Shown: in pieces, positions 48,447-58,077 of the stretch
Position numbering within the stretch: the first letter of the stretch is position 1
Layout: every line of letters starts with the position of its first letter
Origin: Arthrobacter sp. Soil762
Lineage (GTDB): Bacteria > Actinomycetota > Actinomycetes > Actinomycetales > Micrococcaceae
Length of the DNA stretch: 64,000 bases
Reading direction: 5' to 3'
Assembly: GCF_001428335.1 (NCBI RefSeq)
Contig: NZ_LMSG01000012.1
Span: forward strand, 2,659 to 66,658
Made by a program: the position numbers and the translations under genes
The notes under the pieces: model-generated
Databases searched by the model: none
What the model was told of the DNA's origin: nothing
The model's input: only the letters and a program-made list of their open reading frames with translations

Positions 48447-49754
48447 CTAGCCCTTTCGCTGAAGCCTCGGTGTGGAAGAAAATACAGAGGATCGGGAAGA
48501 TCGCTGGACAGGTGCACAAACCATTTTGGCGATCGCCTGCCTGAGCTTGGAATCCGGCGCCGTTTCGAGCAGCAGAAAGCCGCCCAGCAGCGCCGCGTCA
48601 GCTACGGGGCTGTCCGCCGGCAGGAAAACCGAAATCGGCGACGACGGGCCATACCGCCCCCACGCATCCTTCAGCTGGCGTTCCGGGGATCTCCCCACCG
48701 CCGCTGCCCGGACCTTGTTCATCACCACAACAGGCGACACGTGCGGTACTGCCAGCTCGAGCTCCGCCAGTCCGCGGACCAGCCGGGGAACCCCCACCGG
48801 ATCGGCGGCCCCCACCGCATAGACGGTGTCCGCCAGTTCCAAGCTTCGGAGTGTCGCGGCATTCCGGCGCGGAGCCATCGTGTCGAAGCTGAGTTCCTCG
48901 TCCGCCTCCAGGCAGAAGCCGGTGTCCACAACCACGACGTCGGCAACTTCCTTCGCGCGTTCCAGCACCAGCGACAGGGCTGCTGCCCGCAATTCGGTCC
49001 ACCTGTCCGCCCGCGTGATCCCGGTCAGAACCCGGAAAGTTCCAAGCTTGGTGGTGACAGGTGTGGCCACCTTCAGCAATGCATCGGCGTCGAGCAGTCC
49101 CTGGTCCCCAAGCCGGCAGGCCTGCGCGATCCCCGCAGATTCATCCAGCAGGCCAAGGACTGCCGCGATGCTGGCGCCGTAACTATCGGCATCGACGAGG
49201 AGCACGGACTTGCCATCCGCAGCCAGCTCCCCGGCAATGTTGGCCGCCACAAAGGTCCGGCCGGGTGAACCGGCGGGACCCCACACGGCAATGATCTTGC
49301 CCGCCCCGGAGGCCGGCGGCACGTCCGCCTGGTCGACAGGACGCTGACGCAGCGCAGCACTGGTATCCCCCAGCCCACTCCCGAACGTCGCATCCTTGGC
49401 GGTGCCTGTCAGCTGGGCAACGGCATCGGCAATCCTGCCGGCCAGGGCGGCGGACTCTACTCCGGTCAGTGCGGAGGCCACACCGATCCCGCGCAGCCTG
49501 GCAGCCTCGTCGGCGTCATCCGTGAGGGCGATGATCGCCACGCCCACGGCACCAAGCCGATCAACGAGCGAAGCAGTGAGGCCCTCGCAGCCGTCGGCCA
49601 CAACCGCGGCCCGCGCCAGGCCGCTTTGGCAGGCCGCCAGCAGTTCCGTCAGTTCGGTGCAGCGTCGGACCACCGTGACGGGGCCGTGGAGCCGCTCCAA
49701 CCCGCCCACCACGTCCTCGCGGGCCTGGCCCACGGTAACCACGGGGATACTCAT
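48447..49754 (-). CDS. CpaE/Ssd-like P-loop ATPase with receiver-like N-terminus
   Basis: ATG at 49754 overlaps the upstream stop in ATGA, so it is preferred over the GTG at 49775. The 435-residue protein has an N-terminal pseudo-receiver-like domain (about 1-110). It then has a MinD/ParA-type ATPase domain (about 155-420) with WGPAGSPGRTFVAANIAGEL in place of a standard deviant Walker A (the second Lys is replaced by Arg), LLVDADSYGASIAAVLG, and ADVVVVDTGF. This is the CpaE/septum-site-determining (Ssd) group tied to tad pilus localisation. The partner SAF gene precedes it. No tad genes are adjacent; cpaF-tadBC lie 40 kb away. Confidence 0.75.
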   Translation of the reverse strand: MSIPVVTVGQAREDVVGGLERLHGPVTVVRRCTELTELLAACQSGLARAAVVADGCEGLTASLVDRLGAVGVAIIALTDDADEAARLRGIGVASALTGVESAALAGRIADAVAQLTGTAKDATFGSGLGDTSAALRQRPVDQADVPPASGAGKIIAVWGPAGSPGRTFVAANIAGELAADGKSVLLVDADSYGASIAAVLGLLDESAGIAQACRLGDQGLLDADALLKVATPVTTKLGTFRVLTGITRADRWTELRAAALSLVLERAKEVADVVVVDTGFCLEADEELSFDTMAPRRNAATLRSLELADTVYAVGAADPVGVPRLVRGLAELELAVPHVSPVVVMNKVRAAAVGRSPERQLKDAWGRYGPSSPISVFLPADSPVADAALLGGFLLLETAPDSKLRQAIAKMVCAPVQRSSRSSVFSSTPRLQRKG

Positions 49755-50392
49755 GAGGCCCCGCCCGGGTTCCACACCACTGAAATCTTGGCCTGGTTCG
49801 CCTGCGCGCCGAGGATGGCCGGCATCTGGCCGTCGGCAACCAGCACCATCAGCACCGTATTGCGGGAGGACCCCAAAGCCGTGGAGCCGGCTGTCACCTG
49901 TGCAATTTCCGCGCCGGGCAGCAGGAGCTTCGGCTCACTGAAGCCGTTGCGGGCATCCGGCAAGGCAACCCAGACGTCCACCCGGGTCCCGGCAACCGCC
50001 TGCGGCGGCAGTGCTTCCTCAATGGTCACGGCCACGGGCTTGCGGTCCAACGAATCCACAGTGGCCAGACTTTCCTTGGGCACCAATTGGTTCTTGCCGA
50101 TCCTTTGGACTGCGACCAACCCGTCGGGGAGCCCTGCTTCAACGGTGATGTAATGCTGTTCGGTCTCACCCAGGCGGACCTTGGCCCGGACCACGTTGTC
50201 CGCGGTCAGCTTCTCACCCACCGCAATGGAGTCCCGGGCGGCGTAAACCTCGGTGGTCTGATCAGCGCTGCCAACCAGCGAGATCACTCCCACCACCGAT
50301 GCCAGGACCAGCAGCACGCCAACCAGCAGCCGGGGATCCTTCCACGACGGCGGTTTCAGCCTGGCACCTGTAGTAACAGCATCGTGGCTCAT
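49751..50392 (-). CDS. SAF-domain (CpaB/RcpC-like) membrane protein
   Basis: This 213-residue protein has one N-terminal membrane segment (about residues 22-42) followed by a SAF domain (about 50-115; YAARDSIAVGEKLTADNV). That fold occurs in CpaB/RcpC and in flagellar FlgA, where it binds peptidoglycan or pilus components. Starts with ATG at 50392, and its stop overlaps the CpaE-like start by four bases. The pair is arranged as in tad operons but is separate from the pilus ATPase genes. Function in this position is inferred. Confidence 0.75.
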   Translation of the reverse strand: MSHDAVTTGARLKPPSWKDPRLLVGVLLVLASVVGVISLVGSADQTTEVYAARDSIAVGEKLTADNVVRAKVRLGETEQHYITVEAGLPDGLVAVQRIGKNQLVPKESLATVDSLDRKPVAVTIEEALPPQAVAGTRVDVWVALPDARNGFSEPKLLLPGAEIAQVTAGSTALGSSRNTVLMVLVADGQMPAILGAQANQAKISVVWNPGGAS

Positions 50393-50544
50393 GCTCTTCT
50401 CCCCCTAGCTCCGGTCCAGGCGGCTGGCTGCGTCCGGACACCTCATTGTTACGGCATGGGCCCCGGAACAAAAGTCAAAAGACCAAACAACATCAAACTG
50501 TGGATAACCGCACCAGATGACGCCTTCAATGGCAAAATGGAGCT

Positions 50545-50760
50545 ATGCCCAGATTCCTGACTCTCGCCGATGTTGCTGAACAGCTGCAAATCAACTCGCC
50601 GGCGGCCTATGCCCTGGTCCGCAGCGGAGATCTGAAGGCCATCCAGGTGGGTGGGCGCGGGCAGTGGCGCGTCGAGGAAAAGATGCTGGAGCAATACATC
50701 GAAGAGCGTTACGCCGAGGCCAGCCGCATGATCCAGGAAGCCAAAGCCAAGCAAGGCTGA
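50545..50760 (+). CDS. BldC-like helix-turn-helix regulator
   Basis: The 71-residue protein is a MerR/excisionase-type HTH protein: FLTLADVAEQLQINSPAAYALV is the helix-turn-helix and GQWRVEEKMLEQYIEE the wing and last helix. The size and fold are those of BldC, a small developmental regulator that binds DNA as head-to-tail oligomers. It is divergent from the SAF gene, so it may regulate the SAF-CpaE pair. An integrase or phage is not adjacent, so an excisionase role is unlikely. Confidence 0.8.
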   Translation: MPRFLTLADVAEQLQINSPAAYALVRSGDLKAIQVGGRGQWRVEEKMLEQYIEERYAEASRMIQEAKAKQG

Positions 50761-50874
50761 TTCTGGCTTTACGAATCAGCCCTCGCAACCGCTTGTCCGC
50801 TGAGTTCTTGTCCAGATAATCGCCTCAAACGGGCGGCAAAGTCCCATTAGGTGGACAAAAACTCCGGCCCGCGG

Positions 50875-51447
50875 CTACAGTTCCCCTGCACTCCGTGACC
50901 GCAGGGCACCCAGCGCCGCAAACGGAATCGTGGCTACCTGCCGAACCTGTGATGCCCGCCGGGACTCCCCGGGGCTGACCAGCGCCAGATCCAAAAAGTC
51001 ACTGCCCACCCGGTCGATGACTCCGGCCAGCCCGGTATCCCTTTCCGGCGCGTGGCGCAGAGTGACTGCAAGTTCGGCCCGGTCCCGCGCCAGGCCCCGC
51101 AGCGCATGCGCCAATCCGATCCGGCGCCGCACCTGCGAAGTCTCGGCCACGGAGCCGCGGCCAAGGCCCGCATAGCGCGCCACCGCGCCGTACGGGACCA
51201 GGACCTGGTGACGCAACTCGTTCAGGACCAGCGCATCGGCGCCGGCATGGCTCAGGGTTCCTTCGAAGGCGCGCCCACACGCCAGGTACACGGCCACGTG
51301 GCTGTTCAGGGAACCCCGCAAGCGGTCAGCCAGAGCGACGGAGGCCGTTTCCGCTCTTGCCCGCTCAGAGATCTCGGCATCGACGGCCAGCCGCTCGCCC
51401 TCGGCGAACTGTGCCTCCATATCACTGAACAGAGCATCCCAACGCAT
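50875..51447 (-). CDS. hypothetical protein with Sm-like barrel pattern
   Basis: The 190-residue protein has a helical N-terminus (about 1-40, DMEAQFAEGERLAVDAEI) and a beta-rich segment (about 48-95). That segment's pattern of FEGTLSHAGADALVL followed by VLVPYGAVARYAGL resembles Sm/LSm-type barrels (G-x-L-x-x-x-G-x-D-x-L-x-L then I-P-x-x-x-I). A second, shorter piece, FLDLALVSPGESRRA and QVATIPFAALGAL, repeats the pattern at the C-terminus. RNA or nucleic-acid binding is possible but not shown. It is convergent with the BldC-like gene. Confidence 0.5.
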   Translation of the reverse strand: MRWDALFSDMEAQFAEGERLAVDAEISERARAETASVALADRLRGSLNSHVAVYLACGRAFEGTLSHAGADALVLNELRHQVLVPYGAVARYAGLGRGSVAETSQVRRRIGLAHALRGLARDRAELAVTLRHAPERDTGLAGVIDRVGSDFLDLALVSPGESRRASQVRQVATIPFAALGALRSRSAGEL

Positions 51448-51595
51448 GGGGCCAAGCGTAGGGTGCGGGTTTGTTCGCGGTCAATTCACCAACAACTTCA
51501 CTCCAGTCTCTGGACAAATCCAGCACAGCTGCGTCAAACTGAACCTAGATTCATCAAACTGCATCAAACAACATCAAACATGAGATAGGAACATC

Positions 51596-52429
51596 ATGAC
51601 GGCAGCTACAGCACGTGGGTTCCGCGCAGACGCCGTCATGGCGGCGTCCATCCTCCTGTTGGGATTCTTCCTCTGCGTTGCCGGCGGGGGCATGGTGGGT
51701 CGATGGCAACTGTCCACAGCACGCCGGCAAGGCCCGGACCTCGATGACCTGCTTGGTGCCGTGGCTGTCGCTGCCGGGCTGGCCATCGTGGCGTGGTGGA
51801 TCTTCTCGATGGTTTTGGCGTCAGTGGCTGCCGTCCTGGACAGGTGCGGCAGGCGGCGGGCCGCCGACAGGGCCGGCCAGTGCTGCCCGGCATTTATGCG
51901 CCGGCTCGCTGTGGCCGCACTGTCGGTGCAACTGCTGTCAGCACCGCTGGCTCACGCAGCCGTCCCACCGGCCGGACCCGCCTGGGTACCCACGCAGGAA
52001 GTGGCGGTCCAGGACGTACCGGTCCACGGCGCAGCCATCCAGGCCCAGTGGTCTCCCACAAGCGGCCACCGGCACCTCCAGGAACCGGAGGGCAAACACC
52101 CCGCAGACACGGGAGGACAGACCACCGAAGCTCCTGCGGCGGCGGTCCGGCCAGACTGGCGTCCCAGCCCGCCGGTCCCGGACCCCGGCCTGCTGGCGGC
52201 CCAGCCCGTCCGGGCGGAACAGGGCCCACCGGCGCCATTGAGTGAGGTCACGGTACTGGCGGGCGACACACTCTGGGACATCGCCTCCCGCCACTTGGGC
52301 CCGGCGGCTTCGGATGTGGATGTCGCCTTGCACTGGCCCCGCTGGTACGAGGCCAACAAATCCCGGATCGGCGAAAGCCCGCATGTCCTGCTGCCCGGAC
52401 AGATTTTGAAAGCACCTTCCACGGCCTAA
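51596..52429 (+). CDS. membrane protein with C-terminal LysM domain
   Basis: The 277-residue protein has two membrane segments (about residues 12-35 and 55-75) and a third hydrophobic stretch near 105-122 (AVAALSVQLLSAPLAHAA). A Pro-rich linker leads to a LysM domain (about 217-275; VTVLAGDTLWDIASRHLG ... VLLPGQILKAP). LysM binds peptidoglycan, so the protein likely bridges membrane and wall. It precedes an Rv3235-family gene. Order LysM-Rv3235-like-secA is common in actinobacteria. Confidence 0.8.
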   Translation: MTAATARGFRADAVMAASILLLGFFLCVAGGGMVGRWQLSTARRQGPDLDDLLGAVAVAAGLAIVAWWIFSMVLASVAAVLDRCGRRRAADRAGQCCPAFMRRLAVAALSVQLLSAPLAHAAVPPAGPAWVPTQEVAVQDVPVHGAAIQAQWSPTSGHRHLQEPEGKHPADTGGQTTEAPAAAVRPDWRPSPPVPDPGLLAAQPVRAEQGPPAPLSEVTVLAGDTLWDIASRHLGPAASDVDVALHWPRWYEANKSRIGESPHVLLPGQILKAPSTA

Positions 52430-52469
52430 CCGACGTTCCGATATTCAGCTCACGATTAAGGGGAATCAC

Positions 52470-52937
52470 ATGTACGCAGTTACGCCAATCCGCTCCGCCA
52501 CGGTCAACCCGGGCGGCGCGGCAGCAGTCCGCCAGGTTCCTCCGCGCACCACTACCGCGCCGGTCGTGCCGCTGCGTGCGGCAGACGAAGCCTCCGAAAT
52601 CCTGGCGATCACACGCAGTACCGTGCAGGCGGCCATGGAAGTCCTCGCCGGCATCCGGCCGATCCACCAGCTCGCCCGCCGTCTGGATCCGCGGTGCCTC
52701 GCCGTGCTGCAGCACCGTGCGGCCTTGATCCGCCGCGAACAGTCGCGCTCTGCCTCGCCGTCCCTGGCCCGGCTGCACAAGAACTCCATCGTGCGTTCAG
52801 TCCGCGCCTGCGAGGTCGCCCCGGGCATCTATGAGGCAAGCGCCGTGGTGGTTGATGACATCCGGGCGCGGGCTGTAGCGGTCCGACTTGAGCGCAGTAA
52901 GCAGGTCTGGCGCGTAACCGAGTTTATGGTCGGCTGA
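52470..52937 (+). CDS. Rv3235-family protein (DUF6459-like)
   Basis: The 155-residue protein has a disordered N-terminus (1-40), a short helical part and a C-terminal beta-alpha segment. That segment (CEVAPGIYEASAVVVDDIRARAVAVRLE ... VWRVTEFMVG) is typical of the Rv3235 family. The family is a small SecA-linked actinobacterial group of unknown function. Its place before secA agrees with mycobacteria (Rv3235 near secA1 Rv3240c). A hairpin follows its stop. Confidence 0.72.
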   Translation: MYAVTPIRSATVNPGGAAAVRQVPPRTTTAPVVPLRAADEASEILAITRSTVQAAMEVLAGIRPIHQLARRLDPRCLAVLQHRAALIRREQSRSASPSLARLHKNSIVRSVRACEVAPGIYEASAVVVDDIRARAVAVRLERSKQVWRVTEFMVG

Positions 52938-52957
52938 ACCGCTGGCCCGCGAATGCA

Positions 52958-52989
52958 GAAGTGCCCGGAGCTGAGGCTCCGGGCACTTC
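52958..52989. terminator. perfect 14-bp hairpin between Rv3235-like gene and secA
   Basis: Arms 52958-52971 and 52976-52989 (core GTGCCCGGAGC) pair perfectly around a TGAG loop, between two converging genes. Bidirectional use likely. Confidence 0.85.
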
Positions 52990-53060
52990 CAGTGTCGAAC
53001 TATTTCAGTGACGATCTATTGCAGTGCCGACCTATGGCTGATCAGTCTCGATCCCTGCTG

Positions 53061-55799
53061 TCAGCGGCGCTTTTTCCTGGCCGGACGCTTGGTGGCGTCC
53101 TGCGCTGCAGCCTTTGCGGGATTTCCGGACCGTGAAGAGACACGACCCTCCACCCGGGTCTGGGATGCGCCGTCTTCGCCGGGAGCCGTGTACTGCAGCT
53201 GGGCCGGCTTCTCCGGCGCCTCCAGTCCGGCAGCGTGGATCTGCGGCTCAACGTGCTCGGTGTGGCCACCTGCTGCGTCGGGCACCACCACATCCTGGGC
53301 CGGAGTCACCTCAACTTCAAGGTTGAACAGGAAACCGACGCTTTCCTCGCGGATGGCCTCCATCATGCTCTGGAACATAACGAAGCCCTCGCGCTGGTAT
53401 TCCACCAGCGGGTCACGCTGTGCCATGGCGCGCAGGCCGATGCCTTCCTTGAGGTAGTCCATCTCGTACAGGTGTTCCTGCCACTTGCGCCCGATGACCG
53501 AGAGCACCACGCGGCGTTCCAGCTCGCGCATGCTCTCGGCGCCGATGGTCTCTTCCCGGGTCTGGTAGACCACGCGGGCGTCGGAGAGCAGCTCCTCCTT
53601 GAGGAATTCAACAGTGAGCTTGGACTTGCCGCCGGCTTCCTCGATGATCTCTTCCGCTGTGACACTGACGGGGTAGAGCGTCTTGAGGTTGGTCCACAGC
53701 TGGGCGTAGTCCCAGTCGTCGCCATTGCCTTCGGCCGTGGCGGAGTCGATCAGGGCGGTGATGGTGTCCTCCACAAAGAACTGGACCTTCTCGTGCAGGT
53801 CGTCACCTTCGAGGATCCGGCGGCGGTCACCGTAGATGGCTTCGCGCTGGCGGTTCAGGACGTCGTCGTACTTGAGGACGTTCTTGCGCTGCTCGGCGTT
53901 GCGGCCTTCAACCTGGCCCTGGGCAGACGCGATGGCCCGGGAAACCAGTTTCGATTCCAACGCCACATCATCCGGGACGGAACTGTTCATCAGCCGTTCT
54001 GCCGCGCCGGAGTTGAAGAGCCGCATCAGGTCATCGGTCAGGGAGAGGTAGAAACGTGATTCGCCGGGGTCGCCCTGGCGGCCGGAGCGGCCACGGAGCT
54101 GGTTGTCGATGCGGCGGGACTCGTGCCGCTCAGTTCCCAGGACATACAGCCCGCCGAGGTTCAGTACTTCCTCGTGTTCGTCCTTCACGGACTGCTTGGC
54201 CGCCTCCAGGGCAGCCGGCCACGCGGCTTCGTACTCTTCGGAATTCTCTTCCGGGTCCAGCCCGCGCTTGGCCAGGTCGGCCACCGCAGTGAATTCGGCG
54301 TTGCCACCCAGCATGATGTCAGTGCCGCGGCCTGCCATGTTGGTGGCCACCGTAACAGCACCCTTTCGTCCGGCCTGCGCAACGATGGCCGCTTCACGGG
54401 CGTGGTTCTTGGCGTTCAGGACTTCGTGCCTGATGCCCTCCTTGGCGAGCAGCCCGGAAAGGTATTCGCTCTTTTCGACACTCGTGGTGCCCACAAGGAT
54501 CGGCTGGCCCTGTTCGTGACGCTCGGCAATGTCCTTGACGACGGCGTCGAACTTCACCTTTTCGTTCTTGAACACGAGGTCCGACTGGTCGATCCGCTGC
54601 ATGTCCCGGTTGGTGGGGATGGCCACCACACCGAGCTTGTACGTGCCCATGAACTCGGCGGCCTCAGTCTCGGCCGTGCCGGTCATGCCTGCCAGCTTGG
54701 AGTACATCCGGAAGTAGTTCTGGAGCGTGACCGTGGCCAGGGTCTGGTTTTCGGCCTTGATCTCCACGGCTTCCTTGGCCTCGATGGCCTGGTGCATGCC
54801 CTCGTTGTAGCGGCGGCCGGCCAGGATGCGGCCAGTGTGTTCGTCAACGATGAGCACTTCGCCGTCGAGGATGACGTAGTCCTTGTCCCGCTTGAACAGT
54901 TCCTTGGCTTTGATGGCGTTGTTCAGGAACCCGATGAGCGGAGTGTTCGCGGATTCGTAGAGGTTCTGGATGCCCAGGTAATCCTCCACCTTTTCGATGC
55001 CGCTCTCCAGGACACCGACGGTGCGCTTTTTCTCGTCCGCCTCGTAGTCCTCGCCGGCCTTCAGGCGCTGCACCACCTTGGCAAATTCGCTGTACCACCG
55101 GTTGGTGTCGCCCTGGGCAGGGCCGGAAATGATGAGCGGCGTGCGGGCTTCGTCGATGAGGATGGAGTCGACCTCATCAACAATGGCGAAGTTGTGGCCG
55201 CGCTGGACCAGTTCTGATTGGTCCCACGCCATGTTGTCGCGCAGGTAGTCAAACCCGAATTCGTTGTTGGTGCCGTAGGTGATGTCCGCGGCATACTGCT
55301 GCCGGCGCACCGCGGGATCCTGGTTGGACAGGATGCAACCGCTGGTCAGGCCAAGGAATCGGTAGACCCGCCCCATAAGGTCTGACTGGTATTCGGCAAG
55401 GTAGTCGTTCACCGTGATGACGTGGACGCCGTTTCCGGTGAGGGCATTAAGGTAGGCCGGCGCGGTGGCCACGAGGGTCTTGCCTTCGCCGGTCTTCATT
55501 TCGGCGATATTGCCGAGGTGGAGGGCGGCGCCACCCATAAGCTGGACGTCAAAGTGACGCATGCCCAGGGTGCGGGATGAGGCCTCACGCACGGCGGCGA
55601 ATGCCTCCGGGAGGAGATCGTCCAGTTGCTCGCCGTCCCGGTGGCGGGCGCGGAGGTGGTCAGTTTCCTCGCGGAGCTCAGCATCCGTGAAGGTTTTGAA
55701 CGAGTCTTCGAGCGCATTGATGGAGTCGGCATAGTTCCGCAGTTGCCGCAGGGTTTTTTTGTCACCCGTGCGGAGAAGTTTTTCGATAAGTGATGCCAC
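53061..55799 (-). CDS. secA: preprotein translocase ATPase SecA
   Basis: The 912-residue motor drives protein export through SecYEG. Walker A is MKTGEGKT (residues 101-108), DEVD-type Walker B lies in [15 protein letters not shown] (near 207), and [13 protein letters not shown] and [14 protein letters not shown] mark the second nucleotide domain. The C-terminus ends in a basic Lys/Arg tail (ARKKRR) and lacks the zinc-binding Cys motif of many SecA proteins, as in mycobacterial SecA1. The length is normal. It is first of the minus-strand block that continues away from it in hpf order. Confidence 0.97.
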   Translation of the reverse strand: MASLIEKLLRTGDKKTLRQLRNYADSINALEDSFKTFTDAELREETDHLRARHRDGEQLDDLLPEAFAAVREASSRTLGMRHFDVQLMGGAALHLGNIAEMKTGEGKTLVATAPAYLNALTGNGVHVITVNDYLAEYQSDLMGRVYRFLGLTSGCILSNQDPAVRRQQYAADITYGTNNEFGFDYLRDNMAWDQSELVQRGHNFAIVDEVDSILIDEARTPLIISGPAQGDTNRWYSEFAKVVQRLKAGEDYEADEKKRTVGVLESGIEKVEDYLGIQNLYESANTPLIGFLNNAIKAKELFKRDKDYVILDGEVLIVDEHTGRILAGRRYNEGMHQAIEAKEAVEIKAENQTLATVTLQNYFRMYSKLAGMTGTAETEAAEFMGTYKLGVVAIPTNRDMQRIDQSDLVFKNEKVKFDAVVKDIAERHEQGQPILVGTTSVEKSEYLSGLLAKEGIRHEVLNAKNHAREAAIVAQAGRKGAVTVATNMAGRGTDIMLGGNAEFTAVADLAKRGLDPEENSEEYEAAWPAALEAAKQSVKDEHEEVLNLGGLYVLGTERHESRRIDNQLRGRSGRQGDPGESRFYLSLTDDLMRLFNSGAAERLMNSSVPDDVALESKLVSRAIASAQGQVEGRNAEQRKNVLKYDDVLNRQREAIYGDRRRILEGDDLHEKVQFFVEDTITALIDSATAEGNGDDWDYAQLWTNLKTLYPVSVTAEEIIEEAGGKSKLTVEFLKEELLSDARVVYQTREETIGAESMRELERRVVLSVIGRKWQEHLYEMDYLKEGIGLRAMAQRDPLVEYQREGFVMFQSMMEAIREESVGFLFNLEVEVTPAQDVVVPDAAGGHTEHVEPQIHAAGLEAPEKPAQLQYTAPGEDGASQTRVEGRVSSRSGNPAKAAAQDATKRPARKKRR

Positions 55800-55841
55800 G
55801 TGAAGATACTCCCAGTCTTATGCTGCCGAATTCTGGCGTTT

Positions 55842-57107
55842 TTAGTCTACGGGAGAGACACAGGCCACGCGGCCGGTGTTCCCTGAGAGCGGACCGGCGC
55901 GGTGACGCAGGGCGGCGCCGAGGGACTCCGCCAGGTCCCCGATCGGGCTGACCACAATGTTGTCCAGCTCCAGCCATTCAGCCATCAGTTCCAGCTCGGC
56001 GGCGAGCTCGACGGCGGTCCCCGGCGGTGCGTCCGGCTCACCGTAGGCAGACCTGACCAGCAGATTTCCTGCCGCCCGGTCCGCTTTGAGGTCCACCCGC
56101 GCCACGATGGTGTCACCCAGGAGAAAGGGCAGGACGTAGTACCCGAAGCGTCGGAGGTGTGCGGGCGTGTAAATCTCGATCCGGAAATGGAACCCGAAGA
56201 GCTCCTCAAGCCGGCGCCGCTCGAAGACCAGGGAGTCAAAGGGGCTGAGCAAGGCCCGCCCTGCCGCCCGCCGCGGCAATGTGGCGTCGGCATGGAGGAA
56301 TACCTTCCGGTCCCAGCCGGCGACAGCCACCTGCTCCAGCCTCCCTATGCTGACCAGATGGTCCACAGAGGCGGCGGCTGCCTTGACCGGTGTACGGAAG
56401 TAGTCCGCGAAGCACTTCACGGTTCCGATGCCATGGGCTTGTGCGGCCGCGTCGATGAGCCGATGCATTGCCTCAACAGGGTCCGGGGTGGGCTCGAGGG
56501 CCAGCCGGCGCGGCAGCACCCTTGCCGTCAGGGTGTACTTTCGCTCGAACTGTTCGGTTCTGGACGCCGCGGAAATGGTGCCCGCCTCGAACAGGTCTTC
56601 AAGCACGCGTTTGACGGCGCTCCAGTTCCATCCCCAGTTGTCGTCCCGGCGGTCCTCCACGTGCCCGATGTTCACCGTCAGTTCCGCCGCCGTCATGGGC
56701 CGCCCGGCGGCGAGGGCGTCGAGGATCTTTCCGGCCACCCCGTCGCGCAGCCCAGGGTCGAGGGCGGATGCACCCACCCACGTGCGTTTCTGCCACAAGC
56801 GGAGGTCCTGGAAGTGCTCGGGCCGGATGAAGCTGGCCTCGTGGGCCCAGTACTCCATCATGCGCCTCGGAGGCGAGCTGGCCATCCGCTGAAGGATGGT
56901 GCGATCGTAGTTGCCGAGCCTTGAAAAGAAGGGCAGAAAGTGACTGCGGGACAACACGTTGACGGAATCGATCTGGACAAGCTGGATCCGGGCAAAGGTC
57001 CGGCCCACCGTCCGTGAGGTCACGGGGCCGGCGGGCCGTCCTTTGTCGAGCCCCTGAGCTGCCAGGGCGATCCGCCGGGCCTGGTTAAGGCTCAGCGTCG
57101 CTGGCAC
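55842..57107 (-). CDS. YcaQ/AlkZ-like winged-helix DNA glycosylase
   Basis: The 421-residue protein is in the HTH_42 (DUF1006, YcaQ) family of winged-helix DNA glycosylases, which unhook interstrand crosslinks or remove alkylated bases. Landmarks are the N-terminal RRIALAAQGL, QLVQIDSVNVLSRSHFL with the catalytic Gln-x-Asp (Q45/D47), and MMEYWAHEASFIRPEH. ATP is not needed. It lies between hpf and secA on the minus strand, a common actinobacterial position. Substrate inferred from family. Confidence 0.8.
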   Translation of the reverse strand: MPATLSLNQARRIALAAQGLDKGRPAGPVTSRTVGRTFARIQLVQIDSVNVLSRSHFLPFFSRLGNYDRTILQRMASSPPRRMMEYWAHEASFIRPEHFQDLRLWQKRTWVGASALDPGLRDGVAGKILDALAAGRPMTAAELTVNIGHVEDRRDDNWGWNWSAVKRVLEDLFEAGTISAASRTEQFERKYTLTARVLPRRLALEPTPDPVEAMHRLIDAAAQAHGIGTVKCFADYFRTPVKAAAASVDHLVSIGRLEQVAVAGWDRKVFLHADATLPRRAAGRALLSPFDSLVFERRRLEELFGFHFRIEIYTPAHLRRFGYYVLPFLLGDTIVARVDLKADRAAGNLLVRSAYGEPDAPPGTAVELAAELELMAEWLELDNIVVSPIGDLAESLGAALRHRAGPLSGNTGRVACVSPVD

Positions 57108-57139
57108 ATCAGTCCTTTCATTGAGGGGTGTAAACCGCC

Positions 57140-57865
57140 CTAGACTTTTGCAGCCTCGTCATCGGAACGGTAGGCGAGGATTTTTTCTTCGACGGCCGTC
57201 TCCCCCGGTTCGCATTCGTGGTCCAGGGTGATCACCCCGTACGTCCAGCCACGGCGCCGGTAGACCACCGAGGGCGTGTTGGTGGCCTTGTCCACAAACA
57301 GGTAGAAATCGTGGCCCACCAGCTCCATGTTGTCCACAGCATCGTCAAGGGTGAGGGAGGCCGCAGGGAAAACTTTGCGCCGGATCAGCACCGGGGAGTC
57401 CCCAGCCGGAATGTCGTTCTCGACATCGTAGGGCGATCGTTCAACAGGTGCTGCCTGGGGTTCGCTGCGATGGCTCGCCTCGACATAAAGGGGCTCACTG
57501 GTACTCGCGGGTTCCAGTGATGCGGTGGCCTCACGTACTGCCTTGGGGGTGTGGCGCCCGTGGTGGACCTTCTTGCGGTCCTTGGCGCGGCGGAGACGTT
57601 CCAGCAGCTTGGTGTAGGCGAGATCGAACGCAGCGAATTTGTCTGCGGCGCTGGCTTCGGCACGGATTACGGGTCCCCGGCCCAGGACCGTCACTTCAAC
57701 GGTGAGCTGGTCGCCGGTCTGGCGCGCATTCGTTTCCTTGGAAACCTTCGCGTCAACCCGCTGGACCTTGTCGCCAAGTGACTCGATCTTCGAGATCTTC
57801 TCACCGGCGTATTCGCGGAAGCGGTCTGAGACTGTCAGATTTCGTCCGCTGATCATAAACTCCAT
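57140..57865 (-). CDS. hpf: ribosome hibernation promoting factor, long form
   Basis: ATG at 57865 is chosen because GGAGG lies six bases upstream; an ORF start at 57904 is extended. The 241-residue protein has the N-terminal S30AE/HPF domain (about 1-105; MEFMISGRNLTVSDRFREYA), a variable linker and the C-terminal dimerisation domain (about 180-235, ASLTLDDAVDNMELVGHDFYLF). Long HPF dimerises 70S ribosomes into 100S particles in resting cells. Downstream of comF, as in M. tuberculosis Rv3241c. Confidence 0.94.
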   Translation of the reverse strand: MEFMISGRNLTVSDRFREYAGEKISKIESLGDKVQRVDAKVSKETNARQTGDQLTVEVTVLGRGPVIRAEASAADKFAAFDLAYTKLLERLRRAKDRKKVHHGRHTPKAVREATASLEPASTSEPLYVEASHRSEPQAAPVERSPYDVENDIPAGDSPVLIRRKVFPAASLTLDDAVDNMELVGHDFYLFVDKATNTPSVVYRRRGWTYGVITLDHECEPGETAVEEKILAYRSDDEAAKV

Positions 57866-58077
57866 GGTGCCCTCCAAATGACTTCGGTGACACGACGGCG
57901 GCACATCCCACGGGCCGATCTGCTTGACAGTCGAGCCCCTTTCCGAGCCGCCATCGAAAGGTACAACTTGTTCTTGGTACCCACAACCGACGTTAGTTCA
58001 TAGCCACCTGTTATTCATCCTTTCTTCGTTTATTTTTTTCTAAGACGGGCAGCGTTCCGCCAGCTCCCGGGGCGGGG

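Noticed and set aside
54123..56924. Plus-strand frames of 340-364 codons opposite secA and the YcaQ-like gene
   Set aside because: Antisense shadow frames; both real genes have conserved motifs in the minus strand.
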